Below are positions 36,165 to 45,839 of a stretch of DNA of 64,000 nt, piece after piece (the stretch's first letter is position 1; the number at the start of each line of letters is the position of its first letter). The translations under genes and the position numbers were made by a program. This DNA is from Clostridium sp. AF15-31 (GTDB lineage Bacteria > Bacillota > Clostridia > Lachnospirales > Lachnospiraceae), in contig NZ_QTXL01000003.1 of the NCBI RefSeq assembly GCF_003461625.1, positions 124,001 through 188,000 of the forward strand, written 5' to 3'. Under the pieces are notes generated by a model. It was not told the DNA's origin, made no database searches, and saw nothing but the letters and a program-made list of their open reading frames with translations.

Positions 36165-36217
36165 AAAAAAGCTGAAATAGCCTTCCCCTACCACTCAAGG
36201 GTTTCACCATTCCAGCT
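36165..36217 (-). terminator. Terminator after the VanZ-like gene, in cassette R2
   Basis: Minus-strand AGCTGGAATGG pairs with GCTATTTCAGCT (with mismatches), an inner CCCTTGAGTGGTAGGG hairpin is present, and six T follow. It starts 10 bp after the VanZ-like gene stop. Confidence 0.7.
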
Positions 36218-36226
36218 CAATCTCAT

Positions 36227-36700
36227 TTATTTTCTATTAACCACCAAGCTATATATCCCCCTGCATATGCTCACAATCCCAGTAGCACTCACATACCCCA
36301 ACGCATCCAATACCAAATCAAAGGAATCAAAATGTCTTCCGACAATAAATATCCGAACCGTCTGATCGCAAAGTGATATACACATACAAGTTAATAATGC
36401 CAGCACTATCATAGTCCCGACATTCTTCGTTGCAAATGCATAAAAAATACTAACACATATGCCAACAATCAAAAATTCAAATACATGCGCCCATTGACGT
36501 ACTGACCAATCAATATATCTACTGACCCAGTTAAGAAAATCTTCCACAACAGGCAGTTGCTCAGTTTTCTCAGATAGTACAATTGATTTATTTGATTTTT
36601 GAAACGTCAAATAGAACAGTATACCTAAAACAAGCAGAACAACACCAAATGATATATTCACCTTTTTTCGGTCTTTTTCATTCAACAACTTCTTCCACAT
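36227..36700 (-). CDS. VanZ-like family membrane protein
   Basis: A 157-residue protein with four transmembrane helices (about 14-32, 68-85, 92-110 and 130-148). The pattern R-Q-W-A-H-V-F-E-F-L-I-V-G and F-D-S-F-D-L-V-L-D-A-L-G is typical of VanZ-like proteins (here H-x-x-E-F and F-D-x-x-D). Some VanZ proteins give low glycopeptide resistance; in polysaccharide loci their role is unknown. It is the last gene of the minus-strand polysaccharide block. Confidence 0.85.
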   Translation of the reverse strand: MWKKLLNEKDRKKVNISFGVVLLVLGILFYLTFQKSNKSIVLSEKTEQLPVVEDFLNWVSRYIDWSVRQWAHVFEFLIVGICVSIFYAFATKNVGTMIVLALLTCMCISLCDQTVRIFIVGRHFDSFDLVLDALGYVSATGIVSICRGIYSLVVNRK

Positions 36701-36834
36701 ATATGTTCTTCTTTCTTCTACATTCCTTTCATATATTGCAAATATTATTCATATCTCAATCTAAATGATTTGTATTCCATAACGTGAAAAATATTACTTA
36801 TACTTGACCTATAGTACCTTTTCGCTCAATATAT

Positions 36835-38157
36835 TTATAATATTTTGTCCACAAATTCCTGCAAACTATCCACCACCACATCAGCTCCTGTTTCTATGTT
36901 TTCCCTTTTTATATATACCGTTCTACATCCAGCATTTTTTCCAGCCTTTATATCATTTACACCATCACCAACCATCCAACTACTCTGAAGATCAATGTTG
37001 AAATCTCTTGATGCTTTTAGCAACATTCCTGGCTTTGGTTTACGACAATTGCACTCAATTTTTAAATCTGGTATTTCACCCTTATATCCCTTATGCGGAT
37101 GATGTGGGCAATAATAGATAGCATCCACATAGCATCCTTCTAATCCTAAAAGAGTCTCCATCTTATTATGTATTTCATTCAATTCAGCCACAGTTACCTC
37201 TCCTCGTGCAATTACAGGCTGATTAGTAATAACAATACAAAGATATCCCGATTCATTTATTTTTCTGATTGCATCCGTTACGCCAGATAAAAGTTCAAAT
37301 TCATCTATATCTCTAAGAAATCCAACATAATTATTAATAACACCATCTCTGTCAAGAAAAATTGCCTTCTGTTTATTTGTTAAATTTTTTGCATAAACTC
37401 TTCCCGCAATAAAATCAGCTACTACCTGATGATATCTCTCCGGAGTTCCCATATCTTTTACATACTCTGGACTATCATAGCAAAACATTTTACCACTTCC
37501 CGCTAATGGTTTAAGTAACTGGCGATCCAAATCCACCTTTACAATATTACCTGTTGCTTCATCTATATTACCAACCTTATCAGGATCGATATCTAAAATA
37601 TCAAATATTTGAGGCGAAATCACATGCAAACCAGCATTAACCCTATTTTTATAATAGTGCGGTCTTACATCTTCTTTTGCAATCCACTGTTCAACAACAT
37701 TATTTTCATTTGCAATCAAAAGGCCACTATCATATGGATGATTATTGGGATGAGTAAATAGTGTTACTAATCCCCCATGAGCCTTATGAAAATTTATCAT
37801 CCGATTGAAATCCACATCAAAAACTGCATCGGCATTAAGAAGTAAGAAATCTTCCAAAAGTTGTCCCTTTAGTTTAAAAAGAGCTCCTGCATTTCCAAGA
37901 GGTCGCTGTTCTTTATAATATTGGATAGATACACCAAACTGACTGCCATCACCAAAATAATCAATAATCTTATCCCCCATATAAGAAACGGTAATAATTA
38001 TATCTTTAAATCCTTGATTTTCAAGAGACACTATCTCTCTTTCTAATACTGGAATATTATCAATTGGAATTAGGGGTTTAGGTATATCTGGGAACATATC
38101 CGATATACGGGAGCCTCTTCCACCTGCCATTAATATTACTTTCATATTCTCCTTCAT
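36835..38157 (-). CDS. Fused heptose-1-phosphate nucleotidyltransferase (HddC) and heptose-1,7-bisphosphate phosphatase (GmhB)
   Basis: A 440-residue two-domain enzyme. The N-terminal part (about 5-235) is a nucleotidyltransferase with M-A-G-G-R-G-S-R at 10-17, like HddC. The C-terminal part (about 265-440) is a HAD phosphatase with F-L-D-R-D-G-V-I-N and zinc-ligand block C-P-H-H-P-H-K-G ... C-N-C-R-K-P-K-P-G-M, like GmhB. Together they would remove the 7-phosphate and activate heptose-1-phosphate, giving GDP-D-glycero-alpha-D-manno-heptose. GmhA and HddA are encoded nearby, completing the pathway. The two activities are usually on separate proteins. Confidence 0.88.
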   Translation of the reverse strand: MKENMKVILMAGGRGSRISDMFPDIPKPLIPIDNIPVLEREIVSLENQGFKDIIITVSYMGDKIIDYFGDGSQFGVSIQYYKEQRPLGNAGALFKLKGQLLEDFLLLNADAVFDVDFNRMINFHKAHGGLVTLFTHPNNHPYDSGLLIANENNVVEQWIAKEDVRPHYYKNRVNAGLHVISPQIFDILDIDPDKVGNIDEATGNIVKVDLDRQLLKPLAGSGKMFCYDSPEYVKDMGTPERYHQVVADFIAGRVYAKNLTNKQKAIFLDRDGVINNYVGFLRDIDEFELLSGVTDAIRKINESGYLCIVITNQPVIARGEVTVAELNEIHNKMETLLGLEGCYVDAIYYCPHHPHKGYKGEIPDLKIECNCRKPKPGMLLKASRDFNIDLQSSWMVGDGVNDIKAGKNAGCRTVYIKRENIETGADVVVDSLQEFVDKIL

Positions 38158-38337
38158 ATGATAATGTAACGCTTAATTATCATATAATCCTTTCCTTTAT
38201 TATTTTGATTCAATACAAACCAATTATATAGATTGCCATTTCCCAATATATTAGCAACTCAATGACTATATTCTATATATTTATACAAGTTTTTCCCGTA
38301 TTACTATCTACCTAAATAATATAATAAGACATTACTA

Positions 38338-39363
38338 TTAATTATTTGTTATATCTATACATATATTTGCAGCATCATCATCAAATAATTTATATCTATT
38401 TCTTTTTACTACTTGCAGTTTTGGAATAATATATGGAAACACCATCATAATGAATGCTCGCATTCTTTCTTTTCGATTTGTGTTTGTTTTTATAGCATAG
38501 AAAAAACCTCTTCTAATATCCGAATTAACACTCTTATATAAATCCGGATATTTTTTTTTACTATTTGAAATAATCATTGCACAAAACACATCCGATTTTG
38601 TTCTCCAGTTTCCATAATTAAATGCATTTAATATATTATTATTTACATAATTAAGATTATCTCTTATATAATTCATTGCCAAAAGTTCATTACTCGCCTT
38701 ATTAAATGAAAAAGTAGTCATTGCACTATTGGGATTGTCAATACGATAAAAATAGACTTTTCTTTTTCCATAAATAACTGTATCAGCACGCATAAACGAA
38801 AACATATTAAAATTAAATCCTTCTCCAATAAATATATTTTCAAAAAAGCGAATATTATTAGCATCTAAAAAGGTTTTTTTAAATATTTTACAATATACCC
38901 CAATAGTTATTCTTCTGCATAATAAATCTATTGCTGCCTGCTCTCCAGCTACTTCTGAAATACAATCATCTTTTATTTGATCAGTATCATAATTAGTAAA
39001 TTGGTTAAGTGTTACTGCAATTTGTGCATTATTCTCCTCACATAACGCTAATAAATAAGAAACATAGTCGTCACAAACATAATCGTCTCCATCTACAAAA
39101 CAAACATATTTACCAGTAGCTATTTCAAGTCCTGCATTTCTTGCTGAAGACACCCCACCATTTTCCTTTGATATTACCTTTATTCTATTATCTGTTTCTT
39201 GTAATTTTTTAATTTTGGACAAAGAATCATCTTTTGAACCATCATTTACAAGAATAACTTCAATATTCCGATGTTTCTGTGCAAGTATTGTTTTTACACA
39301 TTTATCAATATACTTTCCTACATTATAAACCGGAACAATAATAGAAACTAGCTCATTACTCAT
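38338..39363 (-). CDS. Glycosyltransferase family 2
   Basis: A 341-residue GT-A enzyme: V-S-I-I-V-P-V-Y-N-V at the N-terminus, V-N-D-G-S-K-D-D-S and the metal-binding C-F-V-D-G-D-D-Y (about 90). It adds one sugar to the lipid-linked repeat unit at the cytoplasmic membrane face; donor and acceptor are unknown. It overlaps the upstream pyruvyltransferase gene by 8 bp. A 180-bp AT-rich gap without a gene follows before the HddC-GmhB gene. Confidence 0.88.
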   Translation of the reverse strand: MSNELVSIIVPVYNVGKYIDKCVKTILAQKHRNIEVILVNDGSKDDSLSKIKKLQETDNRIKVISKENGGVSSARNAGLEIATGKYVCFVDGDDYVCDDYVSYLLALCEENNAQIAVTLNQFTNYDTDQIKDDCISEVAGEQAAIDLLCRRITIGVYCKIFKKTFLDANNIRFFENIFIGEGFNFNMFSFMRADTVIYGKRKVYFYRIDNPNSAMTTFSFNKASNELLAMNYIRDNLNYVNNNILNAFNYGNWRTKSDVFCAMIISNSKKKYPDLYKSVNSDIRRGFFYAIKTNTNRKERMRAFIMMVFPYIIPKLQVVKRNRYKLFDDDAANICIDITNN

Positions 39364-40486
39364 TATTTTTAATCACCTTTCTCAGTTGTTTTGTAAACCA
39401 CTCTATATCTTCACTTCTCTTTTCCTGCAATATGTTATTTACATATAAATAATCAATTTTTCTTTCCGAGATTATTTCGGGAACTAAAGAATTAGTATTA
39501 AATGCTCTCTCTTCCAAATTTAAATTATCTAATAATTCTTTAATTCTTGTTCCTGTTTTTTCAGGAACATATGAATAAAACTCTTTTTCTAATAACAAAC
39601 TGAAGCAAGTTCCATGAAAAGAATCCGTAACTATAGCTTCCGCATGATTTATATAAGCTAAAAATAAAAAAGGATCACTTACATATTTACTAACACCTTT
39701 TTTCCCTAATACACCAAAAGACGGAGAAATATTAATAATATTAAATCCATTTTTTATATAATACTCTCTTATTACATCCAGATTACTTTCTGGATGTAAC
39801 TGATAAAATAAAATGTATTTTTTATTAAAATCTTTTTTTGTTATCCCATTAATTCTTTTAAGCCAAATATCACGATCAACCAATAACGTTGGATCAAGAA
39901 TTGTCTTCATTGGCAAACCTAAAAATCCCTCTAAATATTTTTTGGCGCTATTTTCTCTACAGCTAATAAATGCAAATTGCTTCAATAGATTAATAACTTT
40001 CTCATCAAAATTTACGCTTCTCCCTATACTTGAAGAAAATGAAATCTTAGGATATTCTCTTTCAAATTTCAAGAAATAGGCATCATCATATGTGCCAGAC
40101 GGCATTGGCCCCCATAATTGATCAGAACCTGCACAATAAATACATTTCCCCTTATTCTCTATATATACTTCAATTTCATCTACACTCTTTAATTTTTTAC
40201 TTAGTACTAGACTATGTTTTTGAATTTTTCTAAAATTCAAAAATGCAATTTTTTCACCCGGATATTTTAATATTAGATATATAATTCTGGAAAAAATATT
40301 TTTATTCCATCTACTATTTCCTTTTAAATACTCCTTTATTACTCTAAATGTTTCCTCTGAAGAAGGAATATAATCTATTACCTCAACAGGATATCCAAGT
40401 TCCTCAAAAAAATTGCATGTAGCATATGTTTGTAAAAAAGAGCCATAATTAACAATAAAATGTCTAGTTATCAATCTAATTTTCAT
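39356..40486 (-). CDS. Polysaccharide pyruvyl transferase family protein
   Basis: A 376-residue protein starting M-K-I-R-L-I-T-R-H-F-I-V-N-Y-G-S-F-L-Q-T, with the family blocks G-S-D-Q-L-W-G, D-P-T-L-L and A-I-V-T-D-S-F-H-G-T-C-F. Members transfer pyruvate ketals from phosphoenolpyruvate to sugars. This would add a negative charge to the repeat unit. It overlaps both neighbours by about 10 bp, indicating tight coupling. Confidence 0.87.
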   Translation of the reverse strand: MKIRLITRHFIVNYGSFLQTYATCNFFEELGYPVEVIDYIPSSEETFRVIKEYLKGNSRWNKNIFSRIIYLILKYPGEKIAFLNFRKIQKHSLVLSKKLKSVDEIEVYIENKGKCIYCAGSDQLWGPMPSGTYDDAYFLKFEREYPKISFSSSIGRSVNFDEKVINLLKQFAFISCRENSAKKYLEGFLGLPMKTILDPTLLVDRDIWLKRINGITKKDFNKKYILFYQLHPESNLDVIREYYIKNGFNIINISPSFGVLGKKGVSKYVSDPFLFLAYINHAEAIVTDSFHGTCFSLLLEKEFYSYVPEKTGTRIKELLDNLNLEERAFNTNSLVPEIISERKIDYLYVNNILQEKRSEDIEWFTKQLRKVIKNNE

Positions 40487-40991
40487 TTTTTATCTTTCTC
40501 TCCACTTTTTCCCCATATTTATCGATTGTCTCAATAATTTTACATGGATTTCCCCCTGCCACAACATTAGAAGGAATAGACTTTGTCACTATTGATCCCG
40601 CTGCAATTACTACATTATCTCCTATGCAAACTCCAGGAAGAATCACCGATCTCTGACCAATAAAACAATGTTTTCCGATTACAATATCATTTGTATACTT
40701 AATTTTCAAATAATCTTGCGCTTTCCTATACATTGTTAAACCAAGACCAGCCGAATAATCATGAGTTAATAAAATACAATCATATGTAATAGTTGTACCT
40801 TCTCCTATATATATTTTTCCACCACCAAATAAATCTAAATTAGCATTATAATCAATAAATCCAGGATTACCATCAAATATGACACCATACCGTTCATATA
40901 ATCTCTTTGATGCCATTTTATATTTGTTTACTCCTAGAATTTTATAAAAATAAAGTACTAAATGTTGTAACTTAAAAAAAAATTTTTTCAT
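40476..40991 (-). CDS. Left-handed beta-helix acyltransferase (sugar O-acetyltransferase type)
   Basis: A 171-residue protein with hexapeptide repeats ([LIV]-G-x-x-x-x): I-G-E-G-T-T, I-G-K-H-C-F-I-G-Q-R-S-V-I, V-C-I-G-D-N-V-V-I-A-A-G-S-I-V and the end G-N-P-C-K-I-I. It resembles acetyl-CoA-dependent O-acetyltransferases such as maltose O-acetyltransferase/WbbJ-type. The catalytic histidine is probably in L-T-H-D-Y. It overlaps wzx by 4 bp. Confidence 0.87.
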   Translation of the reverse strand: MKKFFFKLQHLVLYFYKILGVNKYKMASKRLYERYGVIFDGNPGFIDYNANLDLFGGGKIYIGEGTTITYDCILLTHDYSAGLGLTMYRKAQDYLKIKYTNDIVIGKHCFIGQRSVILPGVCIGDNVVIAAGSIVTKSIPSNVVAGGNPCKIIETIDKYGEKVERKIKNEN

Positions 40992-42448
40992 GCATGCCTC
41001 TTTCTCATATATCCATATATCTCTTTTTTTAATAAAAAATATATTATTCCTAAACTATACAGTAAATATATAATAAATCCTATATACCACTTATTAACAA
41101 TTCCACTTACTAAATAAAAAAATAATATAGAAGCAACTGCCACAATATCTGTATTTTTATGTTGCAATTGATGTTTTGAATCTAACCAATTAACTGCAAT
41201 AAAATACCATATAATTAACACAAAAGTTGAAGCATAAACAATTAGAATCGGATTACTTGCCATATATTTTTTTACAACTAAATAATATACTGCTAAATCT
41301 GTTATTAATGTTAAAGCTAATATAAGTACAGTTTGTTTTAAATACTGAGTTTCATAATCCAGCGCCTTGTAGTAATTATGAAATACAATCGCAATCGAAG
41401 AACTAAATAATATACCAGGAAGTAATACTCTGAATATTTCAATAGAATCATAGTATTGCGGTAAAAAATGACTAATAAACGGTATGGCAATAAAATATGC
41501 ACTACACGATAATATCAAAAAAGAAATAACACCTTTTTGTATCTTTCCAAAATATATTTCTAATGTTTTTATATTTACTTCTTTTAAATAAGGAAATAAA
41601 ACTAATGAAATTGCCATAACAGCAGATGTTATCAAATTTAACATTGTATAAGCAAACGAATATACGCTAAACAGATTACTCCTTTCCACAGGATAAAAAA
41701 TAGCTATTATTTGCTTATCAATTGTTAATACGAAAGTTTGACATGTATTTGCTAAAAGTAGTGGTATTCCCATTTTAACCAATTTCACTATAAACTGCTT
41801 CTTTAAACTTCTTTCAATATTATCTGTAACACAAAACAACCAACTTTTTAAAGACTTTAGATATATCAAATCCATTATAAGCCAACATAATACAAGTGAA
41901 ACCGGATACATCCAATACATTACATTATATTGAAATTTATAAAACAATACAGTAAATACGCTTACAATTAAAATAAACCACGCTGATGAAAATAAATTTA
42001 ATTTTGATACCAAAGAAAATTCTTTTATTCCCTGTGCTATATTGGAACAAAATCCTCCAACATTAGATAAAAACGAATAAGCGACTACTAATAGCATAAT
42101 CACTTTCATGCTTACATTAAAACCATTAAATAAAAATATAAAAGAAAATAATAATATTGCACATACACTTTCTATTAATAAAAAAATCTTAAAAGCATAT
42201 GAACACTTGTTTTGACTTTCTATTATTCCTTTTTTTCCACTAATCCATAAATAGGCGCCTTCTGACAAACCGAATGAAAATATACTTTTATATGTATTAT
42301 ACAATGCAAAAGTTTTATAATATCCATAATCAGATATATTCATTATCTTGGGAAGCATCAAACCTACTAATACACCTGAAATTAAAACTAATAAATTAGT
42401 AAAGAAAATTTTTATAAAACTGTTAGTTATTTCACTTTTCTTTGACAT
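40988..42448 (-). CDS. Polysaccharide flippase Wzx (MATE/MOP-type)
   Basis: A 486-residue membrane protein with about 12-14 transmembrane helices. The N-terminal I-F-F-T-N-L-L-V-L-I-S-G-V-L-V-G-L-M-L-P and the layout fit the polysaccharide-transport branch of the MOP superfamily. It would move the undecaprenyl-linked repeat unit across the membrane for Wzy. It is followed by the acetyltransferase gene (4 bp overlap) and lies 32 bp after wzy. Confidence 0.85.
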   Translation of the reverse strand: MSKKSEITNSFIKIFFTNLLVLISGVLVGLMLPKIMNISDYGYYKTFALYNTYKSIFSFGLSEGAYLWISGKKGIIESQNKCSYAFKIFLLIESVCAILLFSFIFLFNGFNVSMKVIMLLVVAYSFLSNVGGFCSNIAQGIKEFSLVSKLNLFSSAWFILIVSVFTVLFYKFQYNVMYWMYPVSLVLCWLIMDLIYLKSLKSWLFCVTDNIERSLKKQFIVKLVKMGIPLLLANTCQTFVLTIDKQIIAIFYPVERSNLFSVYSFAYTMLNLITSAVMAISLVLFPYLKEVNIKTLEIYFGKIQKGVISFLILSCSAYFIAIPFISHFLPQYYDSIEIFRVLLPGILFSSSIAIVFHNYYKALDYETQYLKQTVLILALTLITDLAVYYLVVKKYMASNPILIVYASTFVLIIWYFIAVNWLDSKHQLQHKNTDIVAVASILFFYLVSGIVNKWYIGFIIYLLYSLGIIYFLLKKEIYGYMRKRHA

Positions 42449-42480
42449 AATATATTACGCTCCTTGTTATAAACAAAGTC

Positions 42481-43839
42481 TTATCTGTTTCTTGATTTAT
42501 CTATAATCCTTTTTATCTTCTTGTAAAGGAATATCATTATAAGAAAAAGATAAAATCCCATCACTCTTAAAAATGCTGGTTGCAAAGATCCTCTCATAAT
42601 AAAAATTGTAAATCCAACCATAAAAACATAGATGATATCTACATATTTAATATCAGATTCTCTGTATAACCAAAACATTTTATCAAATTTAAGAAATAAT
42701 CTTGCAAAAATAAAAGCATATATAACTACCCCTATAATGCCAAAATCTATATACGCTTCACCCATTATCGGACCTGAAACATTTGTATAGTAACTATTCT
42801 GAAAAGTAGCTACTAATTCTCCTGTTGGCGTACCTTTAATATTCCACACTGCTCTAGGAACAAAGAAAAGTAATACACTCCTTATCTGCGTTCCCCAAGA
42901 TAATCCGTTGATTTTAACATACTCGATTATTCTTCCTAGCATTGAATATGCATCAAAATCAACTGTATTAAAAGAGGAAAATAAATTAATATTAATTTTA
43001 CTTCCTACTACTTCAGAAAGTGTCATGTTTTTAAACAAACTGAAAAGAGGAAAAACAATTATTAACCCAAAAATGATTAAATAATCTAATTTTCTGCTCA
43101 TTTCTTCTTTATAATTCATGGTCACCAAAAGAATCCCTAGATAAACTGTTCCAGACCAATAACGAGATAGTGCAACAGGGAAATTACTTATTATCATACA
43201 AACAACTAATAATACAATCGTTATTATATGAATATTATTTTTTTTCTTTTTTTCATAAATTGCTAAAGCCAAACTAATAACAGGAATTGACCTAAACAAG
43301 TATGTAAACAAAATAGAAAACGTTCCTGTTCCAAATACCGCCGCATCACGAAGAAACAAATTAACAAATCCACATTTGTACACTAAAATAAAAACAGATA
43401 GTATTGACAATGCTAAAAGTATTACAATATCTCGTTGATTTAAGTCAACTATTTGTTTTTTCTTCAGTGGCTTTATTGTACAATTTCTACCATACGCAAA
43501 AATATATGATATAATCCATATTAATACAATAAAATTTGTTTTTTCTGTCGTCTCTATTGTGTAATTATGTTTCCATGGTGAATATCCGGACGATAATTGT
43601 GTTACTGGAGTTAATACCATAAAAATCAAAATAAAATACCAATGCATTTTATTTAATGAAAACAAACGACCATCTTTTACCAACTCAATGATTGATATTA
43701 TTCCTATTAAAAAAAATGTAACTGCTGATAAAAAAGAAAAAGAAGAAAAATCCATTTTATCAAATAAATATGAAACAAAAATAAATAAAAACAATAAAAA
43801 AAATAATCCAGATATAAAAATTTTTTTTGAAATACGCAT
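42481..43839 (-). CDS. Oligosaccharide repeat-unit polymerase (Wzy-like)
   Basis: A 452-residue protein with about 11-12 transmembrane helices and a larger extracytoplasmic loop (about 320-370, with F-F-V-P-R-A-V-W-N-I-K-G-T-P-T-G). This block resembles the O-antigen/EpsG-like polymerases. Wzy polymerases are very variable, so the call rests on topology, this loop and the position next to wzx. Confidence 0.78.
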   Translation of the reverse strand: MRISKKIFISGLFFLLFLFIFVSYLFDKMDFSSFSFLSAVTFFLIGIISIIELVKDGRLFSLNKMHWYFILIFMVLTPVTQLSSGYSPWKHNYTIETTEKTNFIVLIWIISYIFAYGRNCTIKPLKKKQIVDLNQRDIVILLALSILSVFILVYKCGFVNLFLRDAAVFGTGTFSILFTYLFRSIPVISLALAIYEKKKKNNIHIITIVLLVVCMIISNFPVALSRYWSGTVYLGILLVTMNYKEEMSRKLDYLIIFGLIIVFPLFSLFKNMTLSEVVGSKININLFSSFNTVDFDAYSMLGRIIEYVKINGLSWGTQIRSVLLFFVPRAVWNIKGTPTGELVATFQNSYYTNVSGPIMGEAYIDFGIIGVVIYAFIFARLFLKFDKMFWLYRESDIKYVDIIYVFMVGFTIFIMRGSLQPAFLRVMGFYLFLIMIFLYKKIKRIIDKSRNR

Positions 43840-43861
43840 ATTACCTCACCAATATAGCCAA

Positions 43862-45100
43862 TTATTTTACTAATTGATTATATAATTTTTCCAAATTATT
43901 TGCATGATTACATAATAAAAATCTATCTTTATTCATATTTTCTCTAATATTACTTTTAAATTTATTATCTTTATCTGAGCTCATTGCATTAATCAATTGT
44001 TCACATAATGAATCAATATTAGATGTTTCAAATATCAAACCATTAACATTATTTTGAATAATTTCAACTGCCGATGTACAATCTGATATAATGCAAGGTG
44101 TATTTAACAACATTGCTTCAATAATAGTTAATGGAGCACCTTCGTACCATTTTGATGGAAAAACTAAATATTTAGATTTTGCAATCAATGAATAAACCTC
44201 ATCATTTTTTTTCCAACCACAAAATTCAATATTTCTATATTGCTCTTCTAACTCATTTAACAACGGTCCATCTCCAACAATTAATACCTTATATTTGTAT
44301 CCTTTCTTATTTAATCTATCTATAGCTTCACATAATAAATCAACGCCTTTTTCCTCAGAAACTCTTCCGACATAAATAAAATCAAATTCCCGTTTATTTT
44401 CAACATTTTTATCAACTTCTATTGGATTTTGAATAAAATAAAAATCTTCTGATTTTAATTGGTTAATAGAAACCTTTTTATTTAAATCAGATATATAAAT
44501 ATATTTAATTTTGGAATTATTTTTAACATATTTATTTTGTACTATTTGCCGTATTGATCTCCAAATTTTTTGAAAATAACTACGCTTATCACAGTTACAA
44601 AAGTAACATCTTATCGAAGATGGTTTTATATTACAAATTTCACCACTCTTATAATTGTATAATCCACCATTAGGGCAGAAAGAAAAATAGTCATGTAAAG
44701 TAACAATAACTGTAAAATTATTATCTGTTGCTTTTTTTACAACAGATGATGACAATGCCTTTGTCCATCCATGGAAATGAATTACAGTATCCTTATTGTT
44801 AAACTTTTTTAGAAAATCACCAAATTCACCATATGCTTTGAAATTCCATATGCCTTTAAATAACGCTCTATATATGGAATCATTATTAATATCTTTAATA
44901 TTCATACATGTTACATTTACATTGCTCTTTTCAAGTTCCCTACATACAGGACCTACAGCCGAAAAAAAATATACATTATATTTTTTTTTAGATAATTCAA
45001 TAGCACTTTGAATAGCCACTTTTCCAGCGCCGCCATTGATAAATGAATAATCATATACAATAATTATATTTTTTATTTGATTATTTTTCTCCATTACCAT
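43862..45100 (-). CDS. Glycosyltransferase family 4-type
   Basis: A ~410-residue GT-B enzyme. The N-terminal half has I-I-I-V-Y-D-Y-S-F-I-N-G-G-A-G, the C-terminal half F-I-Y-V-G-R-V-S-E-E-K-G-V-D-L-L, I-V-G-D-G-P-L and the E-x7-E-like block F-P-S-K-W-Y-E-G-A-P-L-T-I-I-E-A-M. A cysteine cluster (C-N-I-K...C-Y-F-C-N-C) occurs near residue 165-180. The start is one of TTG 45106, ATG 45100 or ATG 45094, all overlapping the gmhA end. Confidence 0.86.
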   Translation of the reverse strand: MVMEKNNQIKNIIIVYDYSFINGGAGKVAIQSAIELSKKKYNVYFFSAVGPVCRELEKSNVNVTCMNIKDINNDSIYRALFKGIWNFKAYGEFGDFLKKFNNKDTVIHFHGWTKALSSSVVKKATDNNFTVIVTLHDYFSFCPNGGLYNYKSGEICNIKPSSIRCYFCNCDKRSYFQKIWRSIRQIVQNKYVKNNSKIKYIYISDLNKKVSINQLKSEDFYFIQNPIEVDKNVENKREFDFIYVGRVSEEKGVDLLCEAIDRLNKKGYKYKVLIVGDGPLLNELEEQYRNIEFCGWKKNDEVYSLIAKSKYLVFPSKWYEGAPLTIIEAMLLNTPCIISDCTSAVEIIQNNVNGLIFETSNIDSLCEQLINAMSSDKDNKFKSNIRENMNKDRFLLCNHANNLEKLYNQLVK

Positions 45101-45764
45101 CACCAAAAAATCTCTCTTCTAGCATCAAGCATAAACAATGATATACTGGTAAGTGCAATTCTTGAATCATATATGTTTCCGATACAGGAACTTTAATAGC
45201 AATATCTGCTATCTTTGCAAGTTCCCCACCACTTAGTCCAGTTAGTCCAATTACCTTTATGCCCAATGCTTTTGCAACAACAGCAGCTAATAATATATTC
45301 TCACTATTTCCGCTTGTTGAAATGCCAATAAATACATCCCCTGCTCGACCATATCCATAAAGTTGCTGTGCAAATACACCAAGACCGTCTACATCATTTA
45401 TATATGCCGTTGTAAGAGCCTCGTGAGCAACAAGTGGAATTGTCATCAAACCTTTTTCAAGATTTTTTTCCAACTTTGTCCCTCTATTTAAATCAATAGC
45501 TTTTAGTTTTTTTGCAAATTCATTTGAAATTGGTCTTGAAATTTTAAATCTCTTCATTAGTTCCCCGGTAATATGTTCAGAATCTGCCGCAGATCCCCCA
45601 TTACCTGCAACTAATAATTTATGGTCATTTACATAACACTCCTCAAGAATTGTATATGCATTTTCAATATTTTCACGACATACAGCTAACTGCGGATATC
45701 TTTTTATTAATAAATCTAATTGTTTCTGTATTCTTTCTTCCATATCTCCCCTACTATAATCCAT
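45081..45764 (-). CDS. gmhA: Phosphoheptose isomerase (sedoheptulose-7-phosphate isomerase)
   Basis: A 227-residue SIS-domain protein with A-G-N-G-G-S-A-A-D-S-E-H-I at about 53-65, the block I-S-T-S-G-N-S-E-N-I and the C-terminal I-Q-E-L-H-L-P-V-Y-H-C-L-C. It converts sedoheptulose-7-phosphate to D-glycero-D-manno-heptose-7-phosphate, the first step of activated heptose synthesis. The in-frame ATG at 45743 (M-E-E-R-I) is another possible start. It lies downstream of hddA by 75 bp. Confidence 0.92.
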   Translation of the reverse strand: MDYSRGDMEERIQKQLDLLIKRYPQLAVCRENIENAYTILEECYVNDHKLLVAGNGGSAADSEHITGELMKRFKISRPISNEFAKKLKAIDLNRGTKLEKNLEKGLMTIPLVAHEALTTAYINDVDGLGVFAQQLYGYGRAGDVFIGISTSGNSENILLAAVVAKALGIKVIGLTGLSGGELAKIADIAIKVPVSETYMIQELHLPVYHCLCLMLEERFFGDGNGEK

Positions 45765-45839
45765 TACCAGATTATCATATACTTCCTTTCCTGCAATTAC
45801 ATTACCAGCCTGACTTTAAATACAGCATCACTGATAAGC

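Larger units (their letters stand above)
36001..36217. repeat. Regulatory cassette R2 (copy of R1)
   Basis: About 217 bp, similar by eye to 32391-32603 through the hairpin, promoter and leader parts. Shared short blocks include CATGGATTTTAA, TTAGATCT, CATACGC and AAGTCAACATTCTTCGACAT. It lies upstream of the ATPase-FRG unit. The 190 bp between R2 and the ATPase start (35814-36000) is AT-rich and has no gene. Confidence 0.85.
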
